Shown here: in pieces, positions 23,130 through 30,238 of the stretch
Layout: each line of letters starts with the position of its first letter
Position numbering within the stretch: position 1 is the first letter of the stretch
Assembly (NCBI GenBank): GCA_903896925.1
Contig: CAITZM010000189.1
Location: 1 to 39,823, forward strand
DNA from: an uncultured Lentisphaerota bacterium
Lineage (GTDB): Bacteria; Verrucomicrobiota; Kiritimatiellia; CAIQIC01
DNA: 39,823 nucleotides
Reading direction: 5' to 3'
Position numbers and translations under genes: made by a program
The notes under the pieces: model-generated
Told to the model about the DNA's origin: nothing
The model's database searches: none
What the model saw: the letters and a program-made list of their open reading frames with translations, nothing else

Positions 23130-23626
23130 TCCAGCAGCCTCCAGACACCCTTTTGCCCCAGCCGGCGCTGCGGATGCTGTCCGGCGACGTGGCCTCGCTC
23201 GTGCAGGGCTTCGGCATCGAGATCCCGTCGCTGACCGCCACGCTCTCCATCCTCCCCGGCTATTGGTTCGACGGCGCGAGCAAGCCCTCGATCCTGTGGA
23301 ATCTGCCCTACGTTGGCACGCCGTGGGATTCCGACAGCCTGCCGGCCGCCTGCACCCACGACATCCTCTGCGCCGCCCGCGCCATGCCCCGCTGGCGTGC
23401 CGACCAGGTCTTTCACGAACTTCTCCTCCTCAACGGCGTCGGCCGCGTGCGTGCGTGGTCGTTCTACCGGGCCGTGCGCCTGGGCGACTTCCTCGGCATC
23501 GGCCACCCGACCGAGGAGCAAGTCGCCTGGGCGCGGCACTTCCTGAGCATGCAGGCGAAGGATGAGTGCTGCGACCGGCAGATGGCGGAGTGGTTCGTGC
23601 AAGGCAAACCGGAGGTGGCACCGTGA
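23126..23626 (+). CDS. DUF1353 family phage protein
   Basis: 166 residues from a GTG (23126) with GGAGG seven bases upstream. The core ATLSILPGYWFDGASKPSIL, PYVGTPWDSDSLPAACTHDI and RADQVFHELLLLNGVGRVRA matches DUF1353, with the characteristic WFDGAS and THD motifs. The family is common in tailed phages near lysis or tail genes and is thought to be an enzyme (candidate hydrolase), but its activity is not established. It is the best candidate here for a lysis-related enzyme. Confidence 0.85.
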   Translation: MIQQPPDTLLPQPALRMLSGDVASLVQGFGIEIPSLTATLSILPGYWFDGASKPSILWNLPYVGTPWDSDSLPAACTHDILCAARAMPRWRADQVFHELLLLNGVGRVRAWSFYRAVRLGDFLGIGHPTEEQVAWARHFLSMQAKDECCDRQMAEWFVQGKPEVAP

Positions 23627-23841
23627 AGAGATTGTGGATTGTGAATTGTGCATTGGTCATTGCCTGCGGACTGCTCGCAGGGTGCTCCTCGCTCAACCTC
23701 GTAGTCAACCTCGGCGGCACCGTCAATCTCGTGCCCGTCACCAAGGTTGTCCGCGATGGCACCATGAGCAGCGCCACCACCGCCGACGAGGCCAACCCGT
23801 CCACCACCACCGTCCAGATCCCGCTACCCGGAGTCAAATGA
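23623..23841 (+). CDS. Small phage lipoprotein (72 aa) with a repeat-derived signal peptide
   Basis: Starts at a GTG with GGAGG upstream, overlapping the previous stop (GTGA). The signal peptide VKRLWIVNCALVIACGLLAG is followed by the lipobox Cys (LLAGC). The mature part is short and Val/Thr-rich (SSLNLVVNLGGTVNLVPVTK). It could be an outer-membrane spanin (Rz1-like), since these are short lipoproteins, though it is not proline-rich. Its hydrophobic core is encoded by a spacer-type repeat (23630-23661). Confidence 0.8.
   Translation: MKRLWIVNCALVIACGLLAGCSSLNLVVNLGGTVNLVPVTKVVRDGTMSSATTADEANPSTTTVQIPLPGVK
23630..23661 (+). repeat. GATTGTGGATTGTGAATTGT repeat encoding the h-region of a signal peptide
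   Basis: Tandem ATTGTGG / ATTGTGA / ATTGTGC / ATTGGTC units, the reverse complement of the AATTCACAATCC type seen elsewhere in this prophage. In frame they encode LWIVNCALVI, the hydrophobic part of the lipoprotein signal. Confidence 0.78.
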
Positions 23842-24923
23842 TGAAACGTCTCTTCGCTTCCGTCCTTTTCGTCGCCTCGGTCCTGTTCTGCCTGCCCGGC
23901 TGCATGACGCCCCAGCAGCAAACCGAGGTCATCGGCGCCATCAGCAACGCCGTGGCCGATGTGGTCAACCACAACCCCAGCAACGGCCCCACGCCCGTGG
24001 TGGTCCCGACCAATGCGCCCGCGCCGGTTGTCGTCCCGATGCCTACCGACCCCGCCACGAATGCGCCAGGCCCCACGCCGGTCACTGGCGCAGCTTGGCG
24101 CGGTTGCCTGTTCACCAAACCGACCGCGTTTGAGAACTCGAACGGCGCGGCGTCGCAGATGAACTACCGCGGCTCGCACGGAGAAGGCGCGAAGGAAAAT
24201 GACGACCGCAAGGCCATGGTGCGCGCCGTCGCAGCCATGGGTGGCAACGTCACCGCGTACATCATCGGCAAGTCCAACCGCGTGCGTAACGACGTGCTTG
24301 ACCTGTGCCTGTGCGGACGCAAGCACCCGGACGGCACACGTTGGTTGAATATCCAGGAGCCCACCCCGGAGCACGGCGAGGTGGACTGGGCGATGTGGGC
24401 GGCTCGCGACTTGGGCATCACGCACCATCTGGCGTGGATTTGGAACGACGACAACTCTATGCCGGTCACCGAGGCCACAGTCATCGCGGCCGTTGCGACC
24501 TACGCAGGCACGCGGCTGGGCATGGAAAATGTTGCCTTCGGCGTGTGCTTGGAGTCTAACGAGATCATGCCGGCCCAGCAGGCCGCGCAGGCGCTCGCAT
24601 GGATTCGCAAGGCCGCTCCGCAGTCGCGCGCCGTGGTGGGGTCAAGCTCGGCAGACTACCTGCTATCCGTGGCCGCGCTCGCTCCGGCCGGCTGTTACTA
24701 CTGGCTGGAGGCCGAAGCCAGCGGCAACCCGATCACCGACCCGTGCAATCCCGGCAATCTGCGGGCGAAGATACTCAACAAATCCGACAAAGTAGCCGCG
24801 AAGGTAGGCAAGTCCCGCGTGATCTGCGGCGAGTTGTGGGGAGCTACTGATGCCGATCGGTTGGAGAACACCCGCCTGATCGAGGCGGCGGGCTACGAAT
24901 GCGGCAGCGGGCAATGGAAATAA
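23838..24923 (+). CDS. Phage-encoded lipoprotein with a glycoside-hydrolase-like barrel
   Basis: 361 residues. Signal peptide with lipobox (FASVLFVASVLFCLPGC). A Pro/Thr/Val linker follows (residues about 48-82, repeats of PxPVVVPxNAP), then a globular domain of about 270 residues. In it GAWRG-like, NYRGSHGEGA, ITHHLAWIWNDDN, GVCLESNEIMPAQQ and CYYWLEAEAS have the spacing of beta-strand ends in a TIM barrel, with Glu in CLESNE and YWLEAE as candidate catalytic acids. I cannot name the family. A lipid-anchored, possibly cell-wall-acting enzyme fits the lysis position. Its start overlaps the previous stop (ATGA). Codon use is less GC-rich than its neighbours. Confidence 0.72.
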   Translation: MMKRLFASVLFVASVLFCLPGCMTPQQQTEVIGAISNAVADVVNHNPSNGPTPVVVPTNAPAPVVVPMPTDPATNAPGPTPVTGAAWRGCLFTKPTAFENSNGAASQMNYRGSHGEGAKENDDRKAMVRAVAAMGGNVTAYIIGKSNRVRNDVLDLCLCGRKHPDGTRWLNIQEPTPEHGEVDWAMWAARDLGITHHLAWIWNDDNSMPVTEATVIAAVATYAGTRLGMENVAFGVCLESNEIMPAQQAAQALAWIRKAAPQSRAVVGSSSADYLLSVAALAPAGCYYWLEAEASGNPITDPCNPGNLRAKILNKSDKVAAKVGKSRVICGELWGATDADRLENTRLIEAAGYECGSGQWK

Positions 24924-24935
24924 ATCCGGTCCTCT

Positions 24936-24960
24936 TCAAATTCACAATTAAAAATTCTAT
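24936..24960. repeat. AATTCACAATTAAAAATTCT spacer repeat before the protease gene
   Basis: CAAATTCACAATTAAAAATT fills the gap between the lipoprotein stop and the protease ATG. It is AT-rich, in contrast with the flanks, and provides no Shine-Dalgarno sequence. Confidence 0.75.
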
Positions 24961-26046
24961 ATGAAAAATTCTTGCATCATTCTGAACCGCGCCTGGCAGC
25001 AGCCGGCCGATGGCTGGCAGCACCTGATGCCGTTCGGCGAGTTCTCCGGGCGCCTGCTCGATGGCACGCCGATTGTCCAGGTGCTCGACCAGCAGGCCAG
25101 CGCCAACATCATCGCCGACTTCGATAAGCAGCGCACCTTGCACGGGTCCAACTTCCTCGGCCTGCTCGTGGATCTGGAGCATCGCAGCATCGGCGATAGT
25201 GGCGACACCACCGCCGCCGCCTACGTCACCGCCCTGGCTAACCGCGCCGACGGGCTCTATGGCCAGCTCGCGCTCTCCGACCTGGGCGAGGCCACCATCA
25301 ACGGCGGCCGCATCCGCTCGCTCTCGCCGGTCTTCGGCCTAACCGCCGTCGCGCCGGACTCCAAGCCACCGCGCATGCGCCCCACGCGCCTGCTCAGCGT
25401 GGGCCTCACCAACAAGCCCAACCTGCAGGGCATGAAGCCGCTGACCACGTTCACCGGCGTCGCCTGCAACAGCGCAGACTTCTCCCTGGATGGTGCCGAT
25501 CCGCAAATCGTCAATCCACAATGCACAATCAAAAATTCTTCAGAAACCCCGGCCGATGAGGCCAGAAAGGCAAGTAACATGAAAGTCATCATGGTGGCCC
25601 TCGGCCTGGCCGAGAATGCCACTGCGGAAGACGCCGTCGTCGCGATCAACAAGATCAAGGGCGACGCGGCGCAGCTGCTCGTGGTGCAGAACCGCCTGCA
25701 GGAAGTCGAAGCCGCGCAGCTCGGCGTCGAGGCCGATGCGTTCATCACCGCGAACAAGGACCGGATCGCCGATCCCGTCGCGATGAAGAAGCTCTTCGTG
25801 GCGAACAAGACGTTCGCCCGCGAGCTGGTCGCCGCGCTCAAGCCGGTCGAGACGGCCGCGGCCGTCGTCCTCAACAAGGACAACGCCCAGACGCCCGGCG
25901 GCAAGAAGAAGGGCACCTGCGCCAATAAGCTGGAGGAGTTCCGCGGCATGCCGGAGGGCAAGGCCAAGGACGACTTCCAGATCGCCAATGCGTCCGAGCT
26001 GATCCGCCTGGAGCGCGATGAGCAGGCCGCCGCCAACAAGGGCTGA
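24961..26046 (+). CDS. Prohead protease/scaffold, Mu gpI-like
   Basis: 361 residues. The N-terminal half (MPFGEFSGRLLDGTPIVQVL, LVDLEHRSIGDSGDTTAAAY, GGRIRSLSPVFG) follows the Mu gpI protease pattern with a DLEH motif and an SP-F strand. The C-terminal half (MKVIMVALGLAENATAEDAV ... a coiled region ... GTCANKLEEFRGMPEGKAKDDF) is a scaffold. The two halves are joined by a linker encoded by a spacer repeat (25502-25541, PQIVNPQCTIKNSSE). The first ATG has no visible ribosome site: the upstream DNA is the AATTCACAATT repeat. Confidence 0.82.
   Translation: MKNSCIILNRAWQQPADGWQHLMPFGEFSGRLLDGTPIVQVLDQQASANIIADFDKQRTLHGSNFLGLLVDLEHRSIGDSGDTTAAAYVTALANRADGLYGQLALSDLGEATINGGRIRSLSPVFGLTAVAPDSKPPRMRPTRLLSVGLTNKPNLQGMKPLTTFTGVACNSADFSLDGADPQIVNPQCTIKNSSETPADEARKASNMKVIMVALGLAENATAEDAVVAINKIKGDAAQLLVVQNRLQEVEAAQLGVEADAFITANKDRIADPVAMKKLFVANKTFARELVAALKPVETAAAVVLNKDNAQTPGGKKKGTCANKLEEFRGMPEGKAKDDFQIANASELIRLERDEQAAANKG
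25502..25541. repeat. CAATCCACAATGCACAATCA repeat in the protease/scaffold linker
   Basis: CGCAAATCGTCAATCCACAA is followed by TGCACAATCAAAAATTCTT, in frame, encoding QIVNPQCTIKNSS. It is the same type as 22672-22708 and 27766-27798, and lies 38 bp before the internal scaffold start. Confidence 0.78.
25579..26046 (+). CDS. Nested in-frame scaffold (Mu gpZ-like) by internal initiation
   Basis: The internal ATG (codon 207 of the protease gene) is preceded by GAAAGGCAAGTAAC, a plausible ribosome site. Starting here gives a 155-residue protein (MKVIMVALGLAENATAEDAV...) containing just the scaffold half. Mu makes scaffold Z from within gene I in the same way. This start is inferred and not proven. 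Confidence 0.6.
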   Translation: MKVIMVALGLAENATAEDAVVAINKIKGDAAQLLVVQNRLQEVEAAQLGVEADAFITANKDRIADPVAMKKLFVANKTFARELVAALKPVETAAAVVLNKDNAQTPGGKKKGTCANKLEEFRGMPEGKAKDDFQIANASELIRLERDEQAAANKG

Positions 26047-26105
26047 ACGCCCGGAAACCTGATCGAAACCGATCCATCCACTGCAGCAGATAAGGAAAAA
26101 CGAAC

Positions 26106-26999
26106 ATGGCCACCACACTCAACGACGTCGGCGCGCGGATCTTCTCCAACGCGCTGATCACCGAGGGCAACAAAGTCCTCGCTCCGCTCCGCGCCTTCAG
26201 TTTGGACCTCTCCCGCGAGGTCGTGAATGCCAAGGGCGACACGGTCGAAGCCACGGTCTTCGGCGCCACCACCGCGGCGGCGTTCAACAAGACCAGCAAC
26301 AACTACGGCACGGCGCAGGGTTCGACCCGCTCCGTCCCCGTGGTGATGAGCACGCACCTGAAGGACAGCTTCGCCATCGATGACGCGAAGGCGCTCTCCA
26401 GCCCCGTGCCCTATTTCGCGGGCGCGGGCAAGGCTAGCGCGGAAGCGCTCGGCGCCGGCATCCTGGACAACGTCTTCGCGCTGCTCACGGTCGCGAAGTT
26501 CTCCCAGGAGAGCGTGCTGACGCTCGCCGCGATCGCCAAGGCGAACTTTGCGGCCCTCCGCAAGATCGCCACCGATGCGAAGATCAGCCCGCGCCAGGCG
26601 TCGCTGGTCCTCAACAGCGATTACTTCGGCGCCCTCCTGGCGTTGCTCGACAGCAACACCTACGGCGGGTCCGAGGCGATCCGCACCGGCATGGTGCCGG
26701 GCCTGTTCGGCTTCGCCCAGGTGGTCGAGGCCCCGAGCCTGCCCACGGCCGAGAACCTGATCGGCTTCATCGCGCGCCCCGAGGCGCTCGCGATCGCCGG
26801 CCGCTACCTCCAGCCCCAGGCCCCCGGCGCCTACGAGGAAGTCGGCCAGATGTTCGATGAGGCCACCGGCCTGACCTTCGGCGTGCGCAAGTACGGCAAC
26901 GGCCTGACCGGCGAAGTCATCCAGACGACCGAAGCCCTGTTCGGCTCGACGGAGTGCGAGACCAAGAGCCTCGTGCGCCTGATCAGCGCGTCGCGCTAA
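26106..26999 (+). CDS. Major capsid protein
   Basis: 297 residues, next after the protease/scaffold, where the major head protein belongs. ATTLNDVGARIFSNALITEG starts a typical capsid N-arm. LRKIATDAKISPRQASLVLN and YFGALLALLD match the central helix and P-domain strands. IGFIARPEALAIAGRYLQPQ is the region typically read as LxFhpdAlalA in HK97-fold capsids. No N-terminal delta domain is present, consistent with a separate scaffold. AAGGA lies 9 bases before the ATG. It is likely present in several hundred copies per virion. Confidence 0.85.
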   Translation: MATTLNDVGARIFSNALITEGNKVLAPLRAFSLDLSREVVNAKGDTVEATVFGATTAAAFNKTSNNYGTAQGSTRSVPVVMSTHLKDSFAIDDAKALSSPVPYFAGAGKASAEALGAGILDNVFALLTVAKFSQESVLTLAAIAKANFAALRKIATDAKISPRQASLVLNSDYFGALLALLDSNTYGGSEAIRTGMVPGLFGFAQVVEAPSLPTAENLIGFIARPEALAIAGRYLQPQAPGAYEEVGQMFDEATGLTFGVRKYGNGLTGEVIQTTEALFGSTECETKSLVRLISASR

Positions 27000-27005
27000 A
27001 CCCTT

Positions 27006-27050
27006 CCCGGTCTTGGGCGGCTCTTCCGCCCAAGGCCGGGACCCCCTTTT
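27006..27050 (+). terminator. Hairpin terminator after the capsid gene
   Basis: A 15-bp stem CCCGGTCTTGGGCGG / CCGCCCAAGGCCGGG (one G-U pair) has a 5-base loop and is followed by ACCCCCTTTT. A partial terminator here would lower tail-gene transcription relative to the capsid. Confidence 0.72.
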
Positions 27051-27077
27051 GAACAGAAGTAAACGAAGGAAACGAAG
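27051..27077. repeat. GAAGTAAACGAAGGAAACGA spacer repeat supplying a ribosome site
   Basis: GAACAGAAGTAAACGAAGGA is followed by AACGAAG and then the ATG. The GAAGGAAACGAAG part acts as the Shine-Dalgarno region of the next gene. I recall this phrase as a frequent spacer repeat in related genomes, and a related stretch lies at about 18398-18435. Confidence 0.7.
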
Positions 27078-27755
27078 ATGAAGAAACTCCTGCTGCTCCC
27101 CTTGGTCGCCCTGGTCCTTTCCGTCACTTTGCCCACCCAGGCGGCCGTCCCGCGCACCGATGCGCTCAACATCGTCACCGCCGGCATCTGGACCAACCCC
27201 GTCGCCGGCTCGCCGCTCAAGGTGCTCCTGGTGCAAGCCTACAACGCCAACGCGCCCACGGGCACGGTGACGCTCACGCGCCTCGCCGGGAACCGCACCA
27301 ACTCCGTCGGCGCCATCACGCTCTCCGCGGGCGCCGGGCTGCTGAGCGTCACGGGCGATATCTACGTCGAGCAGGGCGACCGGCTGCGCGCCGTGCTCTC
27401 CGGCGGCGCGACGAACGTGGATCTGGAGATCACCGGCGTCGAGGCCACCGTCCGGCGCAGCGCCCTCAACGTGATCACCAGTAACAGCTGGACCAGCACC
27501 TACGGCTTCCAGGGGCAGAAGCTCCTGACGATCGAAGCCTTCAACGGCAACCTCGCCACCGGCACGGTGACGCTGACGCGGATGCGCGCCGCGCGCACGA
27601 ACGCCCTGGGCAGCATCACGCTCAGCTCCGGCGCCGGCACCGTCACGGTGACCACCAACAACGTCTGGCTCTGGCCCGGCGACAAGATCACCGCCCTGCT
27701 CTCCGGTGGCGCCACGAACGTGGATCTGGAGTTCACCAAGGATCTCGGGCTGTAG
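27078..27755 (+). CDS. Secreted-type protein of two tandem beta-domains in the head module
   Basis: 225 residues. The first 22 residues form a signal peptide (KKLLLLPLVALVLSVTLPTQA). Two repeats follow, about residues 27-122 and 125-222. Each has ALNxxTxxxWT, TGTVTLTR, NxxGxITLSxGAG and LSGGATNVDLE blocks at the same spacing, so the domain was duplicated. Both are beta-rich. The position directly after the capsid suggests a decoration or cement protein, but a signal peptide would send it out of the cytoplasm, where capsids do not assemble. Function unresolved. Confidence 0.78.
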   Translation: MKKLLLLPLVALVLSVTLPTQAAVPRTDALNIVTAGIWTNPVAGSPLKVLLVQAYNANAPTGTVTLTRLAGNRTNSVGAITLSAGAGLLSVTGDIYVEQGDRLRAVLSGGATNVDLEITGVEATVRRSALNVITSNSWTSTYGFQGQKLLTIEAFNGNLATGTVTLTRMRAARTNALGSITLSSGAGTVTVTTNNVWLWPGDKITALLSGGATNVDLEFTKDLGL

Positions 27756-27765
27756 TCCGGCCTTC

Positions 27766-27798
27766 TTCCAATTCACAATTCGCAATGGAAAATTGAAC
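27766..27798. repeat. CAATTCACAATTCGCAATGG spacer repeat before the gp36-family gene
   Basis: TTCCAATTCACAATTCGCAA is followed by TGGAAAATTGAAC and then the ATG. It contains a minimal ORF (ATG GAA AAT TGA) whose stop is 2 bases before the true start. GGAAAA can act as a weak ribosome site. Confidence 0.75.
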
Positions 27799-28239
27799 AT
27801 GGCCTGGATCTCCATCACCGAGGATCTCGTCAAGACCCGCCTGACCGGCGCTGAGCTGACCGCGCTCAAGAGCGCGGCGCTCGCGCCCGGCCAGACCGGG
27901 GTGCTGACCGATGTGATCGGCGGCGTCGTCAAGGAATGGCGCGGGCGAATCCGGCGCTGGCACCCGCTCGCCGCGGGCGCCACGCTGCCCGACGAGCTGG
28001 AGCACCACGTCCTCGCCGTGATCCGCTACCGGCTTTTCACCAGGCTGCCGGGCATGAAGGGCCTGCTCGATGAGCTGCGCGTGAAGGAATACGACGCGGC
28101 GATGAAAGCCCAGGGCGAACTGCAGGAGATGGCCTTCGAGGCCCCCGCCACGCCCGACACCGCCGCCGCCGGCGTCCCCACGCCCGCCTTCAACGTCCTC
28201 GACCGCGAGTTGAGCCGCGATCAGCAGAACGGCCTGTGA
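27799..28239 (+). CDS. Mu gp36-like head-tail connector protein (DUF1320)
   Basis: 146 residues. It begins WISITEDLVKTRLTGAELTA, then VVKEWRGRIRRWHPLAAGAT, LPDELEHHVLAVIRYRLFTR and LLDELRVKEYDAAM: the DUF1320 pattern of a helical connector with a conserved RxRxW and LP-EL-HH block. In Mu-like phages it lies just after the capsid and bridges portal and tail. The residues after the core (ATPDTAAAGVPTPAFNVLDR) are flexible. The next gene's start overlaps its stop. Confidence 0.88.
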   Translation: MAWISITEDLVKTRLTGAELTALKSAALAPGQTGVLTDVIGGVVKEWRGRIRRWHPLAAGATLPDELEHHVLAVIRYRLFTRLPGMKGLLDELRVKEYDAAMKAQGELQEMAFEAPATPDTAAAGVPTPAFNVLDRELSRDQQNGL

Positions 28240-28709
28240 TGCACGATCCCTTGTCAGCCCTCCAGGAAGCCGTGGCCGCCAAGCTGCGGGAGCAGCCGTT
28301 CTTCTGCGATGTGCCCGTGCTCACCGAGCGCCTGCAGGATATCCAGGCGCAGATCGACAAGGCCCTGGGCACGATCGCCAACGAGGGCAAGAGCGGGATC
28401 TTCGCGCTGGTCCTCACGCCCACCTGCAAGACCGGTGGGTGCCAGACGCCGGGCGAACCCTACTTCGACAACGTGGCGGTCGCGGTGGAGATCGCCGAGA
28501 ACGTCACCATCAACTCGGGCGCGACCGGCACGCAGAAGCCCGCCACGCTCGTCGCCCTGGCCGTTGCCAAGGTGCTGCACCTCTACGGAGTTCCGCGCGA
28601 GTTCTCCCCGCTGGATACCAAGCTGATCAAACTGGTCCCCAACACGGACCTGCTCGTCTACCACGTCGAATTTCAATGCGCGCTGATCGCGCAGCTAGAC
28701 CTCACTTGA
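28236..28709 (+). CDS. Phage neck/tail terminator-like protein (Mu gp37 position)
   Basis: 157 residues. The start can be the GTG at 28236 (overlapping GTGA) or the ATG at 28239. The N-terminus (LSALQEAVAAKLREQPFFCD) and the middle (FDNVAVAVEIAENVTINSGA, ALAVAKVLHLYGV) resemble tail-terminator or completion proteins with an alpha/beta fold, but the match is weak. It lies between the gp36-family and tube genes, where such a protein is expected. The closing strand is LLVYHVEFQCALIAQLDLT. Confidence 0.72.
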   Translation: MMHDPLSALQEAVAAKLREQPFFCDVPVLTERLQDIQAQIDKALGTIANEGKSGIFALVLTPTCKTGGCQTPGEPYFDNVAVAVEIAENVTINSGATGTQKPATLVALAVAKVLHLYGVPREFSPLDTKLIKLVPNTDLLVYHVEFQCALIAQLDLT

Positions 28710-28722
28710 AAGGAACCACACC

Positions 28723-29697
28723 ATGAGCTCGACCCGTACCGATACGACCGTCATCCGCGGCCCCTGCGCCATCTTCTTCAACTCGGCGGTCCTCTACGCC
28801 GCGGACAAAGTCGATGTGAAGACCACGCTGGAGACCTTCCAGATCGCCACCGCCCACGCCGGCCCGCTGGGCCAGCGCGTCAAGCAGATCCGCCACGAGA
28901 TCACCTTCACGCCGGCCGGCGCGGTCACGGCCGGGGCGCTCGCGGCGCTCTTCCCGCACACCTCCGCCACGCCGGGCAGCTCCGCCATGCCGGCGACGCC
29001 GCAGACCGTCACGATCTGGCCGCTGAACGGCAAGGAGAAGGTCCAGTATGAAAACGGGTTCGTCAGCAAGATACCGGACCTGCTCTTCTCGGCCGTCGCC
29101 CCGCTCTATGGCTCCTGCACGATCACCTGCCTGGGCAAGGACAACACCGCCTGGAGCGCCGCCGACAAGCAGCTGACGCTCTCCGCGACGGCCGCGTTCA
29201 CCGACACCAGCTTCAGCCTCACCGAGATCCAGACCGTGCCCTATGTGGCCTCGTTCGCCACGCTCAGCGCCCCGTGGGCCGCGATCAAGACGAAGAAGGG
29301 CCTCAAGGTCAGCTTCTCCGTCCCGCTCGACGAGGACACCTTCAACACCGATGCCGAGGGCATTGTGGACGTCCTCTACAAGGATGGCGCGAAGCTCAAC
29401 GTCAAGTTCGATCCCATCGGCGTCAGCGTCAGCGATCTGCACGCGCTGCTGCGCCTGCAGGGCACCGGCGCCGCGCGCGGCATGGAGATCCAGGACCTGG
29501 TCAAGGATCTGACGATCGATGGCGGCGTGGGCTTCGTCACCGCGACGTTCAAGAACCTGCAGCTGCTGACGGCCCCGAGCCAGTTCAAGACCGACATGGA
29601 CCGCGTGCCGGAACTGGACTTCTCCGCCACCCGCAAGCTCGCCACCGGCGGCGTCGCCCTGGACGCGCTCTTCAGCATCGGCTTGCACGCGGCGTGA
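28723..29697 (+). CDS. Probable tail tube protein
   Basis: 324 residues with AAAGGA nine bases upstream. TTVIRGPCAIFFNSAVLYAA, IRHEITFTPAGAVTAGALAA and LSVSVPLDEDTF-like strands form a beta-rich protein with long loops. KTKKGLKVSFSVPLDED and VDVLYKDGAKLNVKFDPIGV are typical of tube proteins that stack as hexamers. It follows the connector genes directly. No sheath gene precedes it, so the tail is likely non-contractile. The C-terminal segment (ATRKLATGGVALDALFSIGLHAA) is conserved-looking but not diagnostic. Confidence 0.75.
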   Translation: MSSTRTDTTVIRGPCAIFFNSAVLYAADKVDVKTTLETFQIATAHAGPLGQRVKQIRHEITFTPAGAVTAGALAALFPHTSATPGSSAMPATPQTVTIWPLNGKEKVQYENGFVSKIPDLLFSAVAPLYGSCTITCLGKDNTAWSAADKQLTLSATAAFTDTSFSLTEIQTVPYVASFATLSAPWAAIKTKKGLKVSFSVPLDEDTFNTDAEGIVDVLYKDGAKLNVKFDPIGVSVSDLHALLRLQGTGAARGMEIQDLVKDLTIDGGVGFVTATFKNLQLLTAPSQFKTDMDRVPELDFSATRKLATGGVALDALFSIGLHAA

Positions 29698-29708
29698 GGC
29701 ATTGGCGA

Positions 29709-29837
29709 ATGAAGATTGATGATTGCCGATTTGTGGTAGGAGGCAGGACCCATCAGGCGCGGCAACGCCGCGCCCTCCAGTCGGGTGCCCTTCCTCAAAT
29801 CATAAATCTTAAATCTTCAATCGGAAATTCTCTATGA
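29709..29837 (+). CDS. 42-aa ORF spanning an inserted repeat element and overlapping the next gene
   Basis: An ATG at 29709, 11 bases after the tube gene's stop, opens a frame (MKIDDCRFVVGGRTHQARQR...) that reads straight through the element at 29711-29818. It stops by ATGA on the next gene's start (29834). The product has no domain and is probably non-functional, but the frame would keep translation continuous across the inserted DNA. Confidence 0.4.
   Translation: MKIDDCRFVVGGRTHQARQRRALQSGALPQIINLKSSIGNSL
29711..29818. repeat. MITE-like element: 26-bp terminal inverted repeats around a GC hairpin
   Basis: The left arm GAAGATTGATGATTGCCGAT (29711-29736 in full) and the right arm (29793-29818, reverse complement GAAGATTTAAGATTTATGAT...) match at 20 of 26 positions. 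Between them lies GGCGCGGC-AAC-GCCGCGCC (29756-29774), a perfect hairpin. Total 108 bp. It sits exactly between two tail genes. I see no clear target duplication (only AAT at either side). The arms are AT-rich and the core GC-rich, unlike the flanking genes. Confidence 0.72.
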
Positions 29838-30238
29838 AAGTTACCTACGGCACAACGCCTGTCACGCTCGCCGACGCCGCCGATCCGGCGCTCTCCGCGC
29901 TGAAGATCAACGGCCGGCGTGTGGTGCAGGTCGAGCCGTTGCTGCGGTCCACCACGGCTTTCATCGCGAGCCGGGCCAACCACCAGACCACGGTGACCTT
30001 CACCTGCACCAAGCTGCACGCCACCCTGCAGGCCGCGCAGGAGTTCTGCTGCGTGCACCAGAGTGCGCTGGCGGATGATGGCGACCTGGTCATCTGGGCC
30101 TCCGATGGCCTCACCAGCTTCACCCTGGCGGATGCCTGCCTGCAGGTCTGCGAGTCGCACGCGATCGGCGTCACCACGATCACCGACTACAGTTTCACCG
30201 GTGCCAAACTGACCGTCACGCCTCCCGAGGACCCATGA
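29834..30238 (+). CDS. Hypothetical tail-module protein
   Basis: 134 residues (MKVTYGTTPVTLADAADPAL...), beta-rich with two Cys pairs (FTCTKLHATL, EFCCVHQSAL). The start is supported only by the overlap with the repeat-spanning ORF and the GGAAATT before it. The layout, with an initial short strand and then HQTTVTFTCTKLHATLQAAQ, recalls small tail-assembly or tube-associated proteins, but I recognise no family. Co-transcribed, with an ATGA overlap to the next gene. Confidence 0.7.
   Translation: MKVTYGTTPVTLADAADPALSALKINGRRVVQVEPLLRSTTAFIASRANHQTTVTFTCTKLHATLQAAQEFCCVHQSALADDGDLVIWASDGLTSFTLADACLQVCESHAIGVTTITDYSFTGAKLTVTPPEDP

Noticed and set aside
25257..27983. 908-codon minus-strand frame, the longest in the window
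   Set aside because: Spans three well-supported plus-strand phage genes and a terminator; antisense shadow caused by high GC at third positions.
29709..29710. Target-site duplication of the 108-bp repeat element
   Set aside because: Only AAT is shared at the two edges, too short to count as a duplication.
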